This document shows positions 17,901 to 28,955 of a DNA stretch of 64,000 nt, piece by piece. Origin of the DNA: Nissolia schottii (taxonomy: Eukaryota > Streptophyta > Magnoliopsida > Fabales > Fabaceae); NCBI GenBank assembly GCA_003254905.1, contig QANU01025917.1:124001-188000 (forward strand), in the 5' to 3' direction. The notes under the pieces were generated by a model that worked only from the letters and a program-made list of their open reading frames with translations, did no database searches and was not told where the DNA came from. Within the stretch, counting starts at the first letter, position 1. Each line of letters begins with the position of its first letter. A program made the translations under genes and the position numbers.

Positions 17901-18590
17901 GATTAACCGTAAATCTGCAATTGCATACACAGAAACACAAAGAAATCTATATCACAAAATAGCAAACTGAAGCATACATTAAAAACAAAAGAAATAGTAA
18001 GCACTGAACATCTCTAACAAATAAGGGGGGAAAAGAAAAGTAGAAATATTACGATCATCACATGATAAAGGCACCAACTTGAAATTGATCCAGAAACGAC
18101 AAAGGGAAACAAAAATTCGTACAAGCCCATGATTTGTATCGAGAAAATATCAAAACTTTTGAATGATTAGAAGCAAAAGATTGTCATTATTCAAGGCAAT
18201 TTTGGATTTGGGGCGATCGTTAATTTGTGGATTAAATTTGGGGTCATCAAATTTCGATCATGAGAAGTGAAACAGAGAGAAGGAAATCCGTGATCTGTAA
18301 TCTGAAATCAGGAAAAATCGAAAATTTTCAACAGACGAAGCACGAGAGAAACATAAACAAAAAAAGGGGGGGGTGATTTGATCTGATTAATAGTACCCGA
18401 TGTAAGTGTGGCCTTTGAAGCGTGGGTTTAGAGAGGCCAAGAGATAGCAAGCGAAGAAGCTGTGCCCTGCAGAACCTTCTTCTTCTTCCTTCCGGTGGTG
18501 CTGTTGAAATTGCGGAGCTTCCTCTGATGATGCAGAATTGAAGAGGGTTTTTGTTGAGGCTTCAGATCTTGAACCCTTTCTCTTCCTCAT
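14963..18590 (-). CDS. SLX1/HIGLE-type GIY-YIG structure-specific endonuclease with repeat-rich C-terminus
   Basis: Four coding exons: 18590-18397, 17914-17776, 16220-16087 and 16001-14963 (1506 nt, 501 aa), all GT-AG and in phase. SLX1-type nucleases cut branched DNA such as 5' flaps and Holliday junctions; plant HIGLE is a related protein. The GIY-YIG domain covers about residues 45-155. It has CYLL at 48-51, TYIG at 62-65, an arginine cluster followed by QHN at 71-78 holding the catalytic Arg, and the catalytic Glu in FEWAWQHP (E113). The conserved [12 protein letters not shown] and GCPSLPEHM blocks follow. I see no C-terminal RING zinc finger of the kind found in yeast and human SLX1. Residues 250-424 are three tandem 58-59 aa repeats, and the tail has EIIDLS (458-463) and FIDLT (489-493), resembling SUMO-interaction motifs. 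The start, [10 protein letters not shown], is the only in-frame Met close to the domain. The nuclease call is firm; orthology to HIGLE or SLX1 is less certain. Confidence 0.92.
15197..15721 (-). repeat. Three tandem 58-59-codon repeats inside the SLX1-like gene
   Basis: Units are 15721-15548, 15547-15374 and 15373-15197. Each begins RNQES and contains AREP.GHS.ATQD. The stretch [12 protein letters not shown] is identical in all three, and the units end MKKS or MNKS. Unit 3 has one extra codon. All units stay in frame, so the protein repeat was either made or kept under coding constraint. Confidence 0.93.
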
Positions 18591-20645
18591 CGCTTCCGCT
18601 CTCTGTCCTCTTTGCAAAATGAAATTTGACCGTTGAAAAAACAAAGCTTTTGGAGTTGGATAAATGTGCGTATACCGTTGGGAAGAAAAACAATTTGAGT
18701 TTAATTGATTTACTCGCCTCAACCCTTTTATACACTCTTTATCCAATTAATTCGAATTAATTGATAACCATTAATTTTATTTTTTAGGATAGCAATTTGA
18801 AAATTCTTTTCCACACTATGAGCGCATTAAAATTAAGTATCTTTTGTAACCAAAAGAAAATTAAGTATTTTTTTCTAGTCCAACCATGTTAAATAGACCC
18901 CATCATGAGCACTCTTTGTTTTTAGTAGCGGGGCAAGCAAGCACGTAGTGCCTGCTAAAGTTAAAAGAAATGGGATATTTGTTAGAAAATAAGTAATAAT
19001 TTCTCTTTTTTATTGAAAAATATAGAGAGAAATCAAATGGATCAAATTAATTGTGATCGAAGACGATTGTATTTGGTCAACGACTTTATAATAATTAGTG
19101 GACATTGTCAGTTAAGTAGGGAATTAATTTTTTATATCAGTTAGTCTATTTCTTTTATGATTTTGCTGGATTCTGTTATGCATCGCCATGCTATAGGGTT
19201 TTACACAAAAGCAAATACAAAAAGTTAAAAACCACAGACCAAACATGCCAGCTCAGTTGGTAGAGCGCAAGGCTCTTAGGTGGGCGTTTAAATTACAATT
19301 TTAACTTTTTCTGAAAAAAAAAAATGCCAGATCAAAGATATTGCTACTACTTCCAAAAGAAGAACCTAATAATAATAATCATCAAGATAAATTCCCAAAC
19401 TTGTTTGTGTCAACCTTGTGCGATGTCATGATGATACAACATTCTCATTCCACTACTTGTTACATATTCATAAATTAGATAAACCACCAAGACCTGAGTT
19501 CTAATTTTTTTTCCACTTAAGAGATCATTACATATATGTAGGAAATCAGTGGCCATTAATCATTATCATAAAATACGGTCAATGGCCCAACGTATGTAGT
19601 TGGAATGGATATAATGACACATGTTAGGTGTTTTTGAAAGGGATCATGACTTATAAGTAATCTGATACAAGCTTATAAGGCAGAATAAATTTTGAAAGGG
19701 ACACCTGCTTTTGATTCTGGTAAGAGCACTGTCATTTTATCAACTCACACATAGAAAAGGGATTTTCAGTTTGATGACAAAAAAATTCAATATTATTCAA
19801 CTACACTAGTTCCAATTCAATTCTAAGTTATAGCAAAAATGAAAATTTCTCACTTTTAGGGCTTTTAAATTGGTTATGAGCTATCACAACTGAAATTGAA
19901 ACACACACTATGAGGACCCATCGTCACCCAAAACACAACCTGTTTCAAATGTGCTGTTTACAGCACTCAAAAGTCACAAATCACCAGCTTGGTTTTCTAC
20001 CATTATCCTATCATTATTAGTGAACCAGGCATACACTATAAAGTGTATAGCATTCATTAGAACATTCATTAGCTCCTTTTTTTTATTGGTTTCACATTCA
20101 GTAACACTTTAATCCATCTATTTTTCCATCCTAAAATCATGCTCCTATCCTGTCAGAATCTTATTCCATCTACCATATACGTTTGATGACAAAAAAATGC
20201 AATAATTCAACTGCCCTAGTTCTACACATCAATATCAGATACCTTCCTTGTGTTGCTAAGCCAAAAAGATGTCTTTTATCAGTTAATCCCATTTGAATCC
20301 AACAAGTTAAATAGAGCAAAACCAACGTTCCCATGGAAACCCCACACTCAAAACATCTTTTTACATGAAACTCAGCCAACTCAGAACAGAAACAATGAAA
20401 AGAGCACACTTCAACAAAAAGTGAGGATTTTTATTGTTATTATCAATGCAGCTATGTTTGTTTCACCAACAAGAACAACGATACTATGAACAACAGCTAT
20501 AATACAGAATCCAAATTGATCCAATTACAATATCAAAGGCAATTTTTCCATGCACCCTTTTTCGGTGCCCTGATCATGAAGCTGGAAAAAAGGGGTAACA
20601 ACATTAACACACAATTATCAATTACTCTTCACATCAATCAACCAT
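18591..20645. other. Intergenic between two minus-strand genes
   Basis: No gene seen apart from a tRNA remnant at 19247. A segment of about 40 bp beginning TTTGATGACAAAAAAAT and ending CCTAGTTC or CACTAGTTC occurs twice in direct orientation, near 19770-19813 and 20182-20223. The right part is likely the 3' UTR of the 90-aa gene. Confidence 0.5.
19247..19286 (+). pseudogene. tRNA-Lys(CTT) remnant with two internal deletions
   Basis: GCC, then AGCTCAGTTGGTAGAGCG, CAAGGCTCTTA and GGTGGGCG match, in order, pieces of plant tRNA-Lys(CUU). The matches are the acceptor start, the D-arm with box A, the anticodon stem and loop with CTT, and the last eight bases of the acceptor side. About 5 nt before the D-arm and about 28 nt (anticodon 3' stem, variable loop and T-arm with box B) are missing. 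It cannot fold as a tRNA. The comparison is from memory of the tRNA sequence. Confidence 0.7.
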
Positions 20646-21041
20646 CTAGAGCGCCTTGGCAGAGGGAGAAGAAACCATGTGCCTCCAAAGATAACGCCCA
20701 CTAGCCATGTCAACGAATCCCCAGAACCCAGATTCCAAAGCAGCACGAACCTGAATCCCCCCCAAAAAAAGTTCACAAAATTTAGGGTTAGGGTTAAGAA
20801 ATAAGAAAAAAAAAAGACGAGATTTTTAAATTTCAACCCCAAAATTGAAGCAAAGGGGGGAAAAGGGATCAACCTTGGAAGCGGAAGATTTCGAAGAATC
20901 GGAGTTTTCGTTGGTCGCAGAAATCGTAACAGAATCGTCGTCGTCGCCGAGGATTTGGGGTTGAGATCTGAGGTTTCTGAGAACGAAGAAACCGGCGAGG
21001 GTTGCAGATAAGAATATGAGAATGATCCTCAGAGGACACAT
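20646..21041 (-). CDS. Small conserved plant membrane-anchored protein of unknown function (90 aa)
   Basis: Two exons, 21041-20874 and 20750-20646, join in phase across a GT-AG intron to give 90 residues. The N-terminus MCPLRIILIFLSATLAGFF is a hydrophobic segment (about residues 4-20), a likely signal anchor. An acidic, Ser-rich linker (DDDD at 33-36) follows, then a conserved C-terminal block with VRAALESGFWGFVDMASG and RYLWRH. I recognise the type from other plants, where it is sometimes labelled 'methyltransferase-related', a name with no domain support here: no SAM-binding motif is visible. It is too small to be an enzyme of that kind. It sits divergently from nothing; its nearest minus-strand neighbours are the SLX1-like gene downstream and the EngB gene upstream. 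Membrane location is inferred from the hydrophobic segment. Confidence 0.82.
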
Positions 21042-22738
21042 TCTTTTTCTTCTTTTCTTTTTTGTTCTTCAATCGATTCAATTCAAAACCCCTCTCCCCC
21101 TTCTTCTTCTCCGAAATGAATTGGAGCTATGTGGTTAAGTGCTTTTGAACGTTGATTTTTGTTCAAGAAAACAGCGTTGCGTGTGTGAATTAAGGGTGGC
21201 ACATGCAGTTGGTGGATGATTGGTTCTGAAAAACCAGAAAGTCAAATGCTTTGAGGGAATGCAATATATGACATAATAATGAATTGGTGATAGTTGGGGT
21301 CCTTGGGGATATAAATAATGGAAGTGAGGATTTGCATTTGGTATTATTTTTGTTGCGTAAATATTACTTTTAGTAGTTATGTTTTAAATTTAAATATTTT
21401 AAAGTTGATGTAAATTTGATTTTAAAAAAAAAGTTATTTCTTCGATATTCTAATGTTTACAAGGTTATCAGTACATTTTTATATTTTAAAGGTCAGGAAA
21501 TATGACTAATTCTTAGTCATAAATAATCATAGTATATCAATATCTTTAAATTTAAATAGATACTAGAGTAAGACCCTTTAAAAAATAATTTTATCAAAAT
21601 GTTAGTGTAAGAAAAAGAATTTGCACAAAAAAAAAAAAAAGAATTGTTAGGGTAAGAACTAAATTAATACTCAAATTTAAAACGTAAAAGTTAAATTATT
21701 AAAAGAAATATGTAAATTTCATCTTGTTAAAACTAGAAAGAAAATTTCATACGTTGAAACTAAAAAAAATATTTATCCGTACATAGCATCTTGGCAAGGG
21801 ATTATAAGATTTCTTAAACTAAATTTTTTATCATTAATTTTAGTTTAATTTAGTTTGACAGTTGGAAAATTAAAAAAGATAATAGTAGTTGAAATACAAA
21901 TTTAATGGAGAGAGAATTTATGAAATCGAGCTTTGATCTTTATTACTAATAAAAGGGTTGTGAAATTTTAATCACCCCTTGGTCACAATTAATTTTAGGA
22001 TTATTATACCCTTCTCACATTATTTGTTGAGGTAATTTATCTTTTATTTATAACTTCTCCTTTTTTTTATGGAATTTATAACTCCTCCTTCTCTAGTGAA
22101 TAGAAAGGGTGTTCCTTACAAATTGAGTGGTTTTATTATTATTATTATTATTCTGATTTTTATTAAATTAAATGGTACATAAGACTCAATCTCTTTTATC
22201 AAATAAGACTCAATCCCAGCCACTTTTTATTATTATTATTATTCTGATTTTTGTTAAATTAAATAGTACATAAGACCCAATCTCTTTTATCAAATAAGAC
22301 TCAATCCAAGCCACTAATGTCATAGAAATGATAGTCTGAATCAGGAATCTCCTTTCCAAAAAAAAAAAGCAAATTAAATTTCATGTTCAACGATAATATA
22401 AATAAGTTGGTTTCTCAAATAGATGGAGTGAACATCTCACGTTATTTAATTTATTCACTTTTATAATTTTTATAAGTAAATTCATTAAATTTTATTATTA
22501 TTTTATGATCTAATATGACATATTAATTAATTATGTGATCTAATATAATAAATTAATATTTTTTAATATAATATTTATAAAGAGATGCATTGTAAGTTAA
22601 AATAGTTTACAAATCTTTAAACCTCTTTCAATAATTTGACTAATTAAAAATTTATTACGATCATATAGAACATGAAATGATTATAAAATTTGATGGATTT
22701 AATTATAAAAATTATTAAAAATAAATAAATTAAGTAGT
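21042..22738. other. Intergenic, AT-rich, with a short tandem duplication
   Basis: No gene seen. The first 150 bases are the likely promoter and 5' UTR of the 90-aa gene, with a pyrimidine-rich tract near 21040-21105. The rest is AT-rich filler with a duplicated segment at 22131-22314. Confidence 0.5.
22131..22314. repeat. Tandem duplication of a 91-93 bp segment
   Basis: Copies 22131-22223 and 22224-22314 differ at a handful of positions. Each starts with an (ATT)n run and ends in AAGACTCAATCC.AGCCAC. The near identity means a recent duplication. Confidence 0.9.
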
Positions 22739-22739
22739 A

Positions 22740-23791
22740 TGAAATATTCACCCTATGGGTTATTTAAATCCTTCCTCTATCTGGTTTCCAGAGAAGCTTT
22801 ACTGACTAATGTGAATCGCGTGAGTTGTCATCTTTCTTTGGATAGTTCCTGCCCTCGATGCTCCAATCATGCCATGGAGACCATTCTGCATGCCCTTCGA
22901 GATTGTGAGGTAGTATCGAGATTTTGGAAGAGGTTATTGCATCCCTCTTGTTGGTACAATTTTTTCAGCGCATCCCTGCATACATGGCTTAGCGATAATC
23001 TAAAGCTAGGCCATCATTTTGGTTGGTATGGTGACCAGGAATGGCGCTCGGTGTTTGGTTTGGCCCTTCATTATCTCTGGTATGTTCGTAATGATTTTAT
23101 TTTTAATAATTCCTCCCCTAGTATTGGTGACCTTTGGTTTTCTTTTGGTTTGAGACTTAAGCATTATTCTCTTTCGGTTGATACTTATTCTTCTCCTATA
23201 ACTTCCAAATCGGAGGAACATCTGGTTTGTTGGCACTTTCCTTCACCTGGATGGGTGGTAGCGAATTGTGATGGTTCGATGCTTAACTCCGGTAGTGCAG
23301 GTTGTGGAGGTCTGATTAGAGATGAATCGGGAAGCTTTGTTAAAGGTTTCTCGATCAAATTGGGCTTGACATCCATTACCAAATCCGAGATGTGGGGCAT
23401 TTTGCATGTGCTAAATATTGCTTGGCAGGGTGGTTTTCAACAAGTTCGAGTTGATTGCGACTCTCAAAGTGCTAGCAAGCTTATCCAGAATTGCCATAAT
23501 CGCTTACTTCCAGCTGCCTCGATTATATCTCAGATCCGCGAACTTTTATCAAGGAGGTGGGTGGTGCATCTTCAACATGTTTTCAGGGAGTCAAACCGAG
23601 TTGCTGATTGTCTTGCCAATATGAGTCACAAACTCGACAACTTTGAGATCGCTCATTTTGATATGGCCCCGGCGGCTACTCGCACATTACTTCTGAATGA
23701 TCTGATTCAGATCGCGTGGCCTCGTGGAGGCTAGTTTTGTTGTTTTCCTTTTGGGCTTTTGCCCCTTTGTCTACCAAAAAAAAAAAAAAAA
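22740..23791 (+). mobile_element. 5'-truncated LINE (non-LTR retrotransposon) with poly(A) tail
   Basis: An open frame of about 330 codons ends at 23734 and a poly(A) run follows at 23776-23791, the signature of a LINE copied from its 3' end. The N-terminal part carries the zinc-knuckle-like domain after reverse transcriptase (CPRC, then LHALRDC) preceded by LVSREALLTNVNR. The C-terminal part is an RNase H domain with all acidic catalytic residues in place: NCDGS, TKSEMWG, VDCDSQ and ESNRVAD. The reverse transcriptase and endonuclease are absent, so the copy is dead but has no stop codons in this part, suggesting a fairly recent insertion. I could not define a target-site duplication. Confidence 0.85.
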
Positions 23792-25169
23792 CCACTTGAT
23801 ATAAATGGGATTATTAAAAGGTGTAGTATGATTATGAGATAGTACGTGGAGTAGTTATATTTTAAAGATAAAACTGTTAACTAAATTTAGATACTAAAAT
23901 GAAAGTTATTTTGAAAATTCTTTTTATTTTATTGTTGATAAAACATTTGAACATTTTCTATTGAAATTTTTTATTTGTATCTCGTTAATAAGGCTTAGTT
24001 TTTTTTAATATCATTTTTCAATTTTTAACTTTAATATACCCAAATTCTCTTTCGTCATTAATTACTAAACTTAATTATTCTCTGTCAACAAGGGTTGACT
24101 TTGATTATTGGTTTCTCCCATTTGTCACTATAAATACATTTGTAAATGTGGGATGAGCCTAAAGGTGTACATTGAAGCAAAGCTTCCTCCCAACCTAAAA
24201 CTTTGTTTAGCAAAGAAAATTATGACTTATGTGATTTTAGTTATTATTTCTTACTTTTATTTCTAATTTTTATTTTTTTTATATTTACTATTTCCATCAC
24301 AAAATCTTTAAAAACTTGAAAACATTTGAAAACAAAAAAGCAATGAAAATAATAAAAAAAAATCCTGAAAATACAAAAACTGAAAATGAAAATAAAAATC
24401 AAACAACCCCTTAATTATCCCTCGAGAATGGATTCTCTCCATTAAATTTCTTATTATATATGATTAAGTGTGACATTTTGTCATTAATTAATTTGTTGCT
24501 TATGTCTTGCATGGTACTCACCTCATTAATTCATGATAAGAAATTACACTTAACAACAGATATGATATGATCTTAATAATAATAATAATAATAAATGGTA
24601 AAATAGGATTCAGTTACATGAATATTACCTAAGGGTATAAATAAGGGACTACTAACTTGTACTTCATCGAGTGAAATGATAATTTTGGTGAACTTTAATT
24701 TATTTTGAGTCTTAGTTTTTTAGACTAAAAGGTAAGAATTATTTTGAGATTCTATCCACATGAAAATAAATCCAAAGAGAGAATCCATTTCTATTATTCT
24801 TCTCACTCAATATGATTTGGTTTAATGGAAAAATATGTATATTTTTAATTATATGCAATTAATAGTTTGAGTCTTGAAAGCATATGAAACTATATCTTGT
24901 CAAATATATTGAAATAAATTGAGTTCCCAATTGCTCCATTTAAAACACGGTTTAGGATGTGCAAACTAAAATCAGAACGCTAATACATTTTACAAAAATT
25001 ACTTCTGTAAAATTTAAGCATGGTTTTATTTTATTTATTTATTTCTGTTACTTCTATTTTGCATTTGACTTTATAGTAAATAATTCATCATGACCATTGA
25101 TCATCCAAAAATGGTTATGATACCTAACTACCTAGGATTTTAATATGGTTTTATAGTTGTTTTGGTATA
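23792..25169. other. Intergenic, AT-rich, no gene seen
   Basis: Nothing recognised. A short (AAT)n run lies near 24574-24593. Confidence 0.5.
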
Positions 25170-25178
25170 TTAGAAATT

Positions 25179-26068
25179 GGGGGAATGCCACGTAGGCCCC
25201 TAACTTTTTCGTATCATTCACATAAGTTTCTAAACAAAAAAAAAAAAGCTCATCATAGGTCTTTGAACTTTTTTGCCATTTCCCTTGTTCATCCATCCGT
25301 CTGCGACGTCACGGCAACAGACGTGAACGTTAACTCGTCCTCTCTTCCTCACTTCCCCATCCTCCATGGCAGCTACAACATTGTTCAGGATTCATTATTC
25401 TCCCAAATCGACAAAGAAAACTCTACACGTGTCGTCTTCACTAGCAACTCTGAGTATGACTTCAGAGTCATTCTAAGCATTGCCACATATCGCCAGAATG
25501 ACGAGCCCAACACTAAGAGGCAAAAAGCTCGTCCTCAAATCTATGAGGCTGACACCATGACGAAAATTGCCCCTTACTTCTCCAGTTCTTGTTCTCTTCT
25601 ACAATTTGGGGACTTATTAATTTAGGGTTCATAATAATTTTAGTGTTGTTGATTTGTTGATTTAGGTTTTAGAAGGGTATTAGGGTTACAATTTGGGGAT
25701 TTGTTGATTAGGTGGCATTATGTGTTGTGATTTATTCAACAATTATTCACAATCTGAGTTTCAAATTAGTTCTGGTATAATTCTATTAGATTGTAATTTG
25801 CTAGCAATAAATGATGATTAGAGATTTTTAGTGGAGAAAATAAGATGATGATGGAAGATGGCAGCAAATTGCAGCTGCCATGGAGGATGGGGGAGTAAGG
25901 AAGAGAGAGCAAGTTAACAACCTGTGCGCTGTTGTAACGTCGAAAACAGACGGAGGGATAAACGGGGAAATGACAAAAAAGTTCAAGGACCTATGAAAAA
26001 CATTTTTTTGTTCAGAAACTTACATGGACATCGCGAAAAAGTTTAGGTGCCTAGGTAAGCATTCCCCC
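25179..26068. mobile_element. Non-autonomous element with long terminal inverted repeats, 890 bp (MULE-like)
   Basis: The left end (GGGGGAATGCCACGTAGG) and the reverse of the right end (GGGGGAATGCTTACCTAGG) align for well over 100 bp, through shared blocks such as AACTTTTTCG, TTTGAACTTTTTTG and CATTTCCC. Flanks TTAGAAATT (25170-25178) and TTATAAATT (26069-26077) are a 9-bp duplication with one mismatch, as expected for a Mutator-like element of some age. The open frame 25185-25625 starts inside the left repeat and has no known domain, so I do not call it a gene. No transposase is present. Confidence 0.75.
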
Positions 26069-26077
26069 TTATAAATT

Positions 26078-27569
26078 TGAAAACAAAATCTCGCCATTGA
26101 TCATCCAAAAAGAGAGAAGTCCCAAGAACCTAAAATGTGATTACATTGAAAATATTGCATTAGAGCTGAATAATAATTTATTATTAGAACAGTTAGATGA
26201 ATTAGTTTTTAATATTACAGAGATGGACAGCTGATGTTCCCACTTTTCAAATTGCAACCTAGTTCCAATCACAATTAATGCATTAATTATCTCAACTCTG
26301 CTTCACAAGATAATGACACTCATTGCTTGTCCTCCAAACCCACTAGATCAGGATAACAACAAATACTACCTCTTCTATCTACTCTTAGATGTCACATTTT
26401 ATTTAAAATTATTCAAAATTAATTGTCATTTAATTATATTAAAGAAGTATAATTATTGTTTTTCTAACTATACCACTAATTATTATGAACTTTTTACTAT
26501 TATATTAATTGCATTAAAAAATTTTATAACTCTCTCACTAATTACTTAATATATATTTAAATTGAAGTATGAGAAGTGTGAGAGAAGTTATTGAAAGATA
26601 ATTTAATCTAAACCCTTGATATTTTATTTAAGTATGTGAATTAATTGATTTATTAATTTATTAATATTTATTAAAAGTGACATATAAGAGTGAAAGAAAG
26701 GAGTTATATACAGGAAGACCCTTCAAATTTAGTGGGGGGCGGCTAATGGGGTGTGTTAGGTACATATTCTAACAACCAAGCACTAAGGTCATGCATTTTT
26801 CAGAAAAGTGCTGAGCATGTATGCACCCATGCTCTTTGACCAAGGAAAAAAATATTTATGTTAATAAAAGAAATTGGTTTTATACATCATCCTGCAAGAG
26901 AATTTTATGTGACTTTGGAGAGGAATGCAAAAGTCAAGCATGTGTGCTACTCTGACAATATATATGACTAATGTAAAATGACTTTTGAACTTGCAGTGTA
27001 TCAAAATTAAGTTTAAGAAGAAAAATTCACAATCTTCTTAAAGGATTTTTCCTCACATATTTTAAAAGATTGAAAGGCTTTACTTCATTAATAACTTTTT
27101 TAGTTTTTTGTGGTATTTTGTCTCAAAGGTTCTCTTATCCTCTTACTTTTCATAATTCTCTTCTTTTTTAATGAAATTCTTCCTTTATTTTAAAAAAGAA
27201 CTAAAAAAGTGATAAAAATATTAGTTTATAAAAATCAGAGCTGTGCTCTTGCAAACAGGAATACAAAATTTCTTGCAATGCCATTTAAAACTAGGAGATG
27301 ATAAAGAGACAAAACAAAAATTAGGTTTGGGCAGCCATATGCAGAAAGTGAAGTTTGCACTACAAATAAAATGAATTCAGTATGCCTTTGTGGCACCTCA
27401 GATCTGAAAAACCTGCATCAGCAAAAGAGAATGGCCTGCAAAGTACGAATAAAAGCAAAATTGGATGTTATTCAAGGCAATTTGACAAACCTAGATTTGA
27501 TAATTATAGAAGCCCCCAATGAGAAGAGTATATCAGATGATGAGTATCTTATTAGTTAGAGGTAGAAGG
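26078..27569. other. Intergenic, no gene seen
   Basis: AT-rich sequence without conserved coding. The small open frame at 27371-27559 may belong to the degenerate LINE just downstream but shows no clear domain. Confidence 0.45.
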
Positions 27570-27740
27570 AAACTTAGAAAAATCATAGAAAATACTATTA
27601 GAAGAGATTTGGAGGTTAATGGCTTGAATGTAAACATAGTCCAAGACAGAGAACACTATAGCGTCGTTTGATCGATGTAGTCAACCCTACATAGTAGGAT
27701 AAGGCTTACTTCTTGTAGATTTGATTATTATGTTTTACTA
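27570..27740 (+). mobile_element. Degenerate LINE (RTE-like) 3' end
   Basis: The stretch around 27605-27710 (GGCTTGAATGTAAAC, then GTCCAAGACAGAGAAC, GATCGATGTAGTCAACCC, GTAGGATAAGGCTTAC) resembles the very common 3' terminus of plant RTE-type LINEs. There the coding end reads roughly '..D R ..W R .. I H V A D P T' before a short tail. Frames are broken. Assigned from memory of the family, not by alignment. Confidence 0.5.
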
Positions 27741-28022
27741 GTGAGAAAGAAGAAAAATAGAAACTAAGGAAAAATAGAAACTAAGTCTAATCCCACAAGA
27801 AAAATAGAATCAGACAATATTATAGTGTTCTTTCATGAATCATGTCCGCATTGAAACTATTAACAATTAATTCTTAAATCTCTTTTAGTAATCTCACTCA
27901 ACTTTTCTAAGTCTTACTCCACCTCTAGCAATTGAACAATCCTCCATTTGATCTATTTTCCTTAATGAAGTTTTTATTGACCTTCTCCACTCATGCACAA
28001 ATCACTTAAAACAAGATTCTAT

Positions 28023-28805
28023 CATAGTAGTCAATTGTGGGTAGTGGCGCAGAGCGGCCAGTCCCAAAAAGCGCTATAGTGGGATAGCGGGAGCAGGATG
28101 AACACTCTTTCAATATACATACATGTAAGTGTTCAACAATAAGAAACTGTCCATAATTACACTCATTCATCATTAATAATCAACAGTAATAATCATAATC
28201 CATAGTGAAAAGTGAACAAAGAACCCCAAACCGAAAGGAATAGAAAACAAGAGGTGGGGGCGGCAGGCTAAAGGGAAAAACAAATGAAAATGAACAGAAA
28301 GAAAAAAGAAAAGAAACAGAGGCTACAATGGGCAGTGGGTGGACGAGAAAAATGAAAAATGTAGATAAAGAGAAGGGAGGAGCATAGGATAAAAAGAAGT
28401 AAGGTTGTTCATATATGCTCAATTTATTCCGGTAAAATAACACAGTTGTAGTAAGGAAGATTGAAGGTGAGGTGTGGTGAGGGCAGAATAGAAATTTGAC
28501 TTGCTTAAGTGAGGGGAAAATAAAGACTTCATTGATTTAAGTGAGGATATAAAAGTAATTTTGCTTGAAATGTTAAAAATTTAAAGTTTTCAGATCTGAA
28601 ATCCAGCAGCCGCCATTGAAGAGGGCAGAAACAAGCTTCAAACTCTGATTTTCAGAGCAAAACGGCAGAAAATGACTGTCAAAGAAAGAAAGTGGCTGCG
28701 AAAACGTGAACGCACCACGATTTGGCCACTATTGCGGCCGCAACTCCCGCTATTATGAAAACATGAAGCTGCAATTCTGCTATTGCCCCGCCATCGAAAT
28801 CTATG
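28023..28805. mobile_element. hAT-like non-autonomous element, 783 bp, 8-bp TSD
   Basis: Perfect 8-bp duplications GATTCTAT flank it (28015-28022 and 28806-28813). The left end CATAGTAGTCAATTGTGGG and the reverse of the right end CATAGATTTCGATGGCGGGG form imperfect terminal repeats. Subterminal regions are rich in GCGG/CCGC and AGCGGGA-like motifs. An 8-bp duplication with CATAG-type ends fits the hAT superfamily. It encodes no transposase. It ends about 150 bp beyond the EngB stop codon, so it may supply or disturb that gene's 3' end. Confidence 0.78.
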
Positions 28806-28955
28806 GATTCTATCATCTTTTCTAAAATAAGTGTTATTCCAATTTTCTACCAAATGCATTCATTGCTAATCTTATCATGATCCATGTCATAAGAACAGAA
28901 AACTCGAAGTAATCAAGTAAACGTGAAACAAAAGAAAACCACCTTACAATATCTT

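Noticed and set aside
25185..25625. 146-codon plus-strand frame
   Set aside because: Starts inside a transposon terminal repeat and has no recognised domain; kept only as a note under the element.
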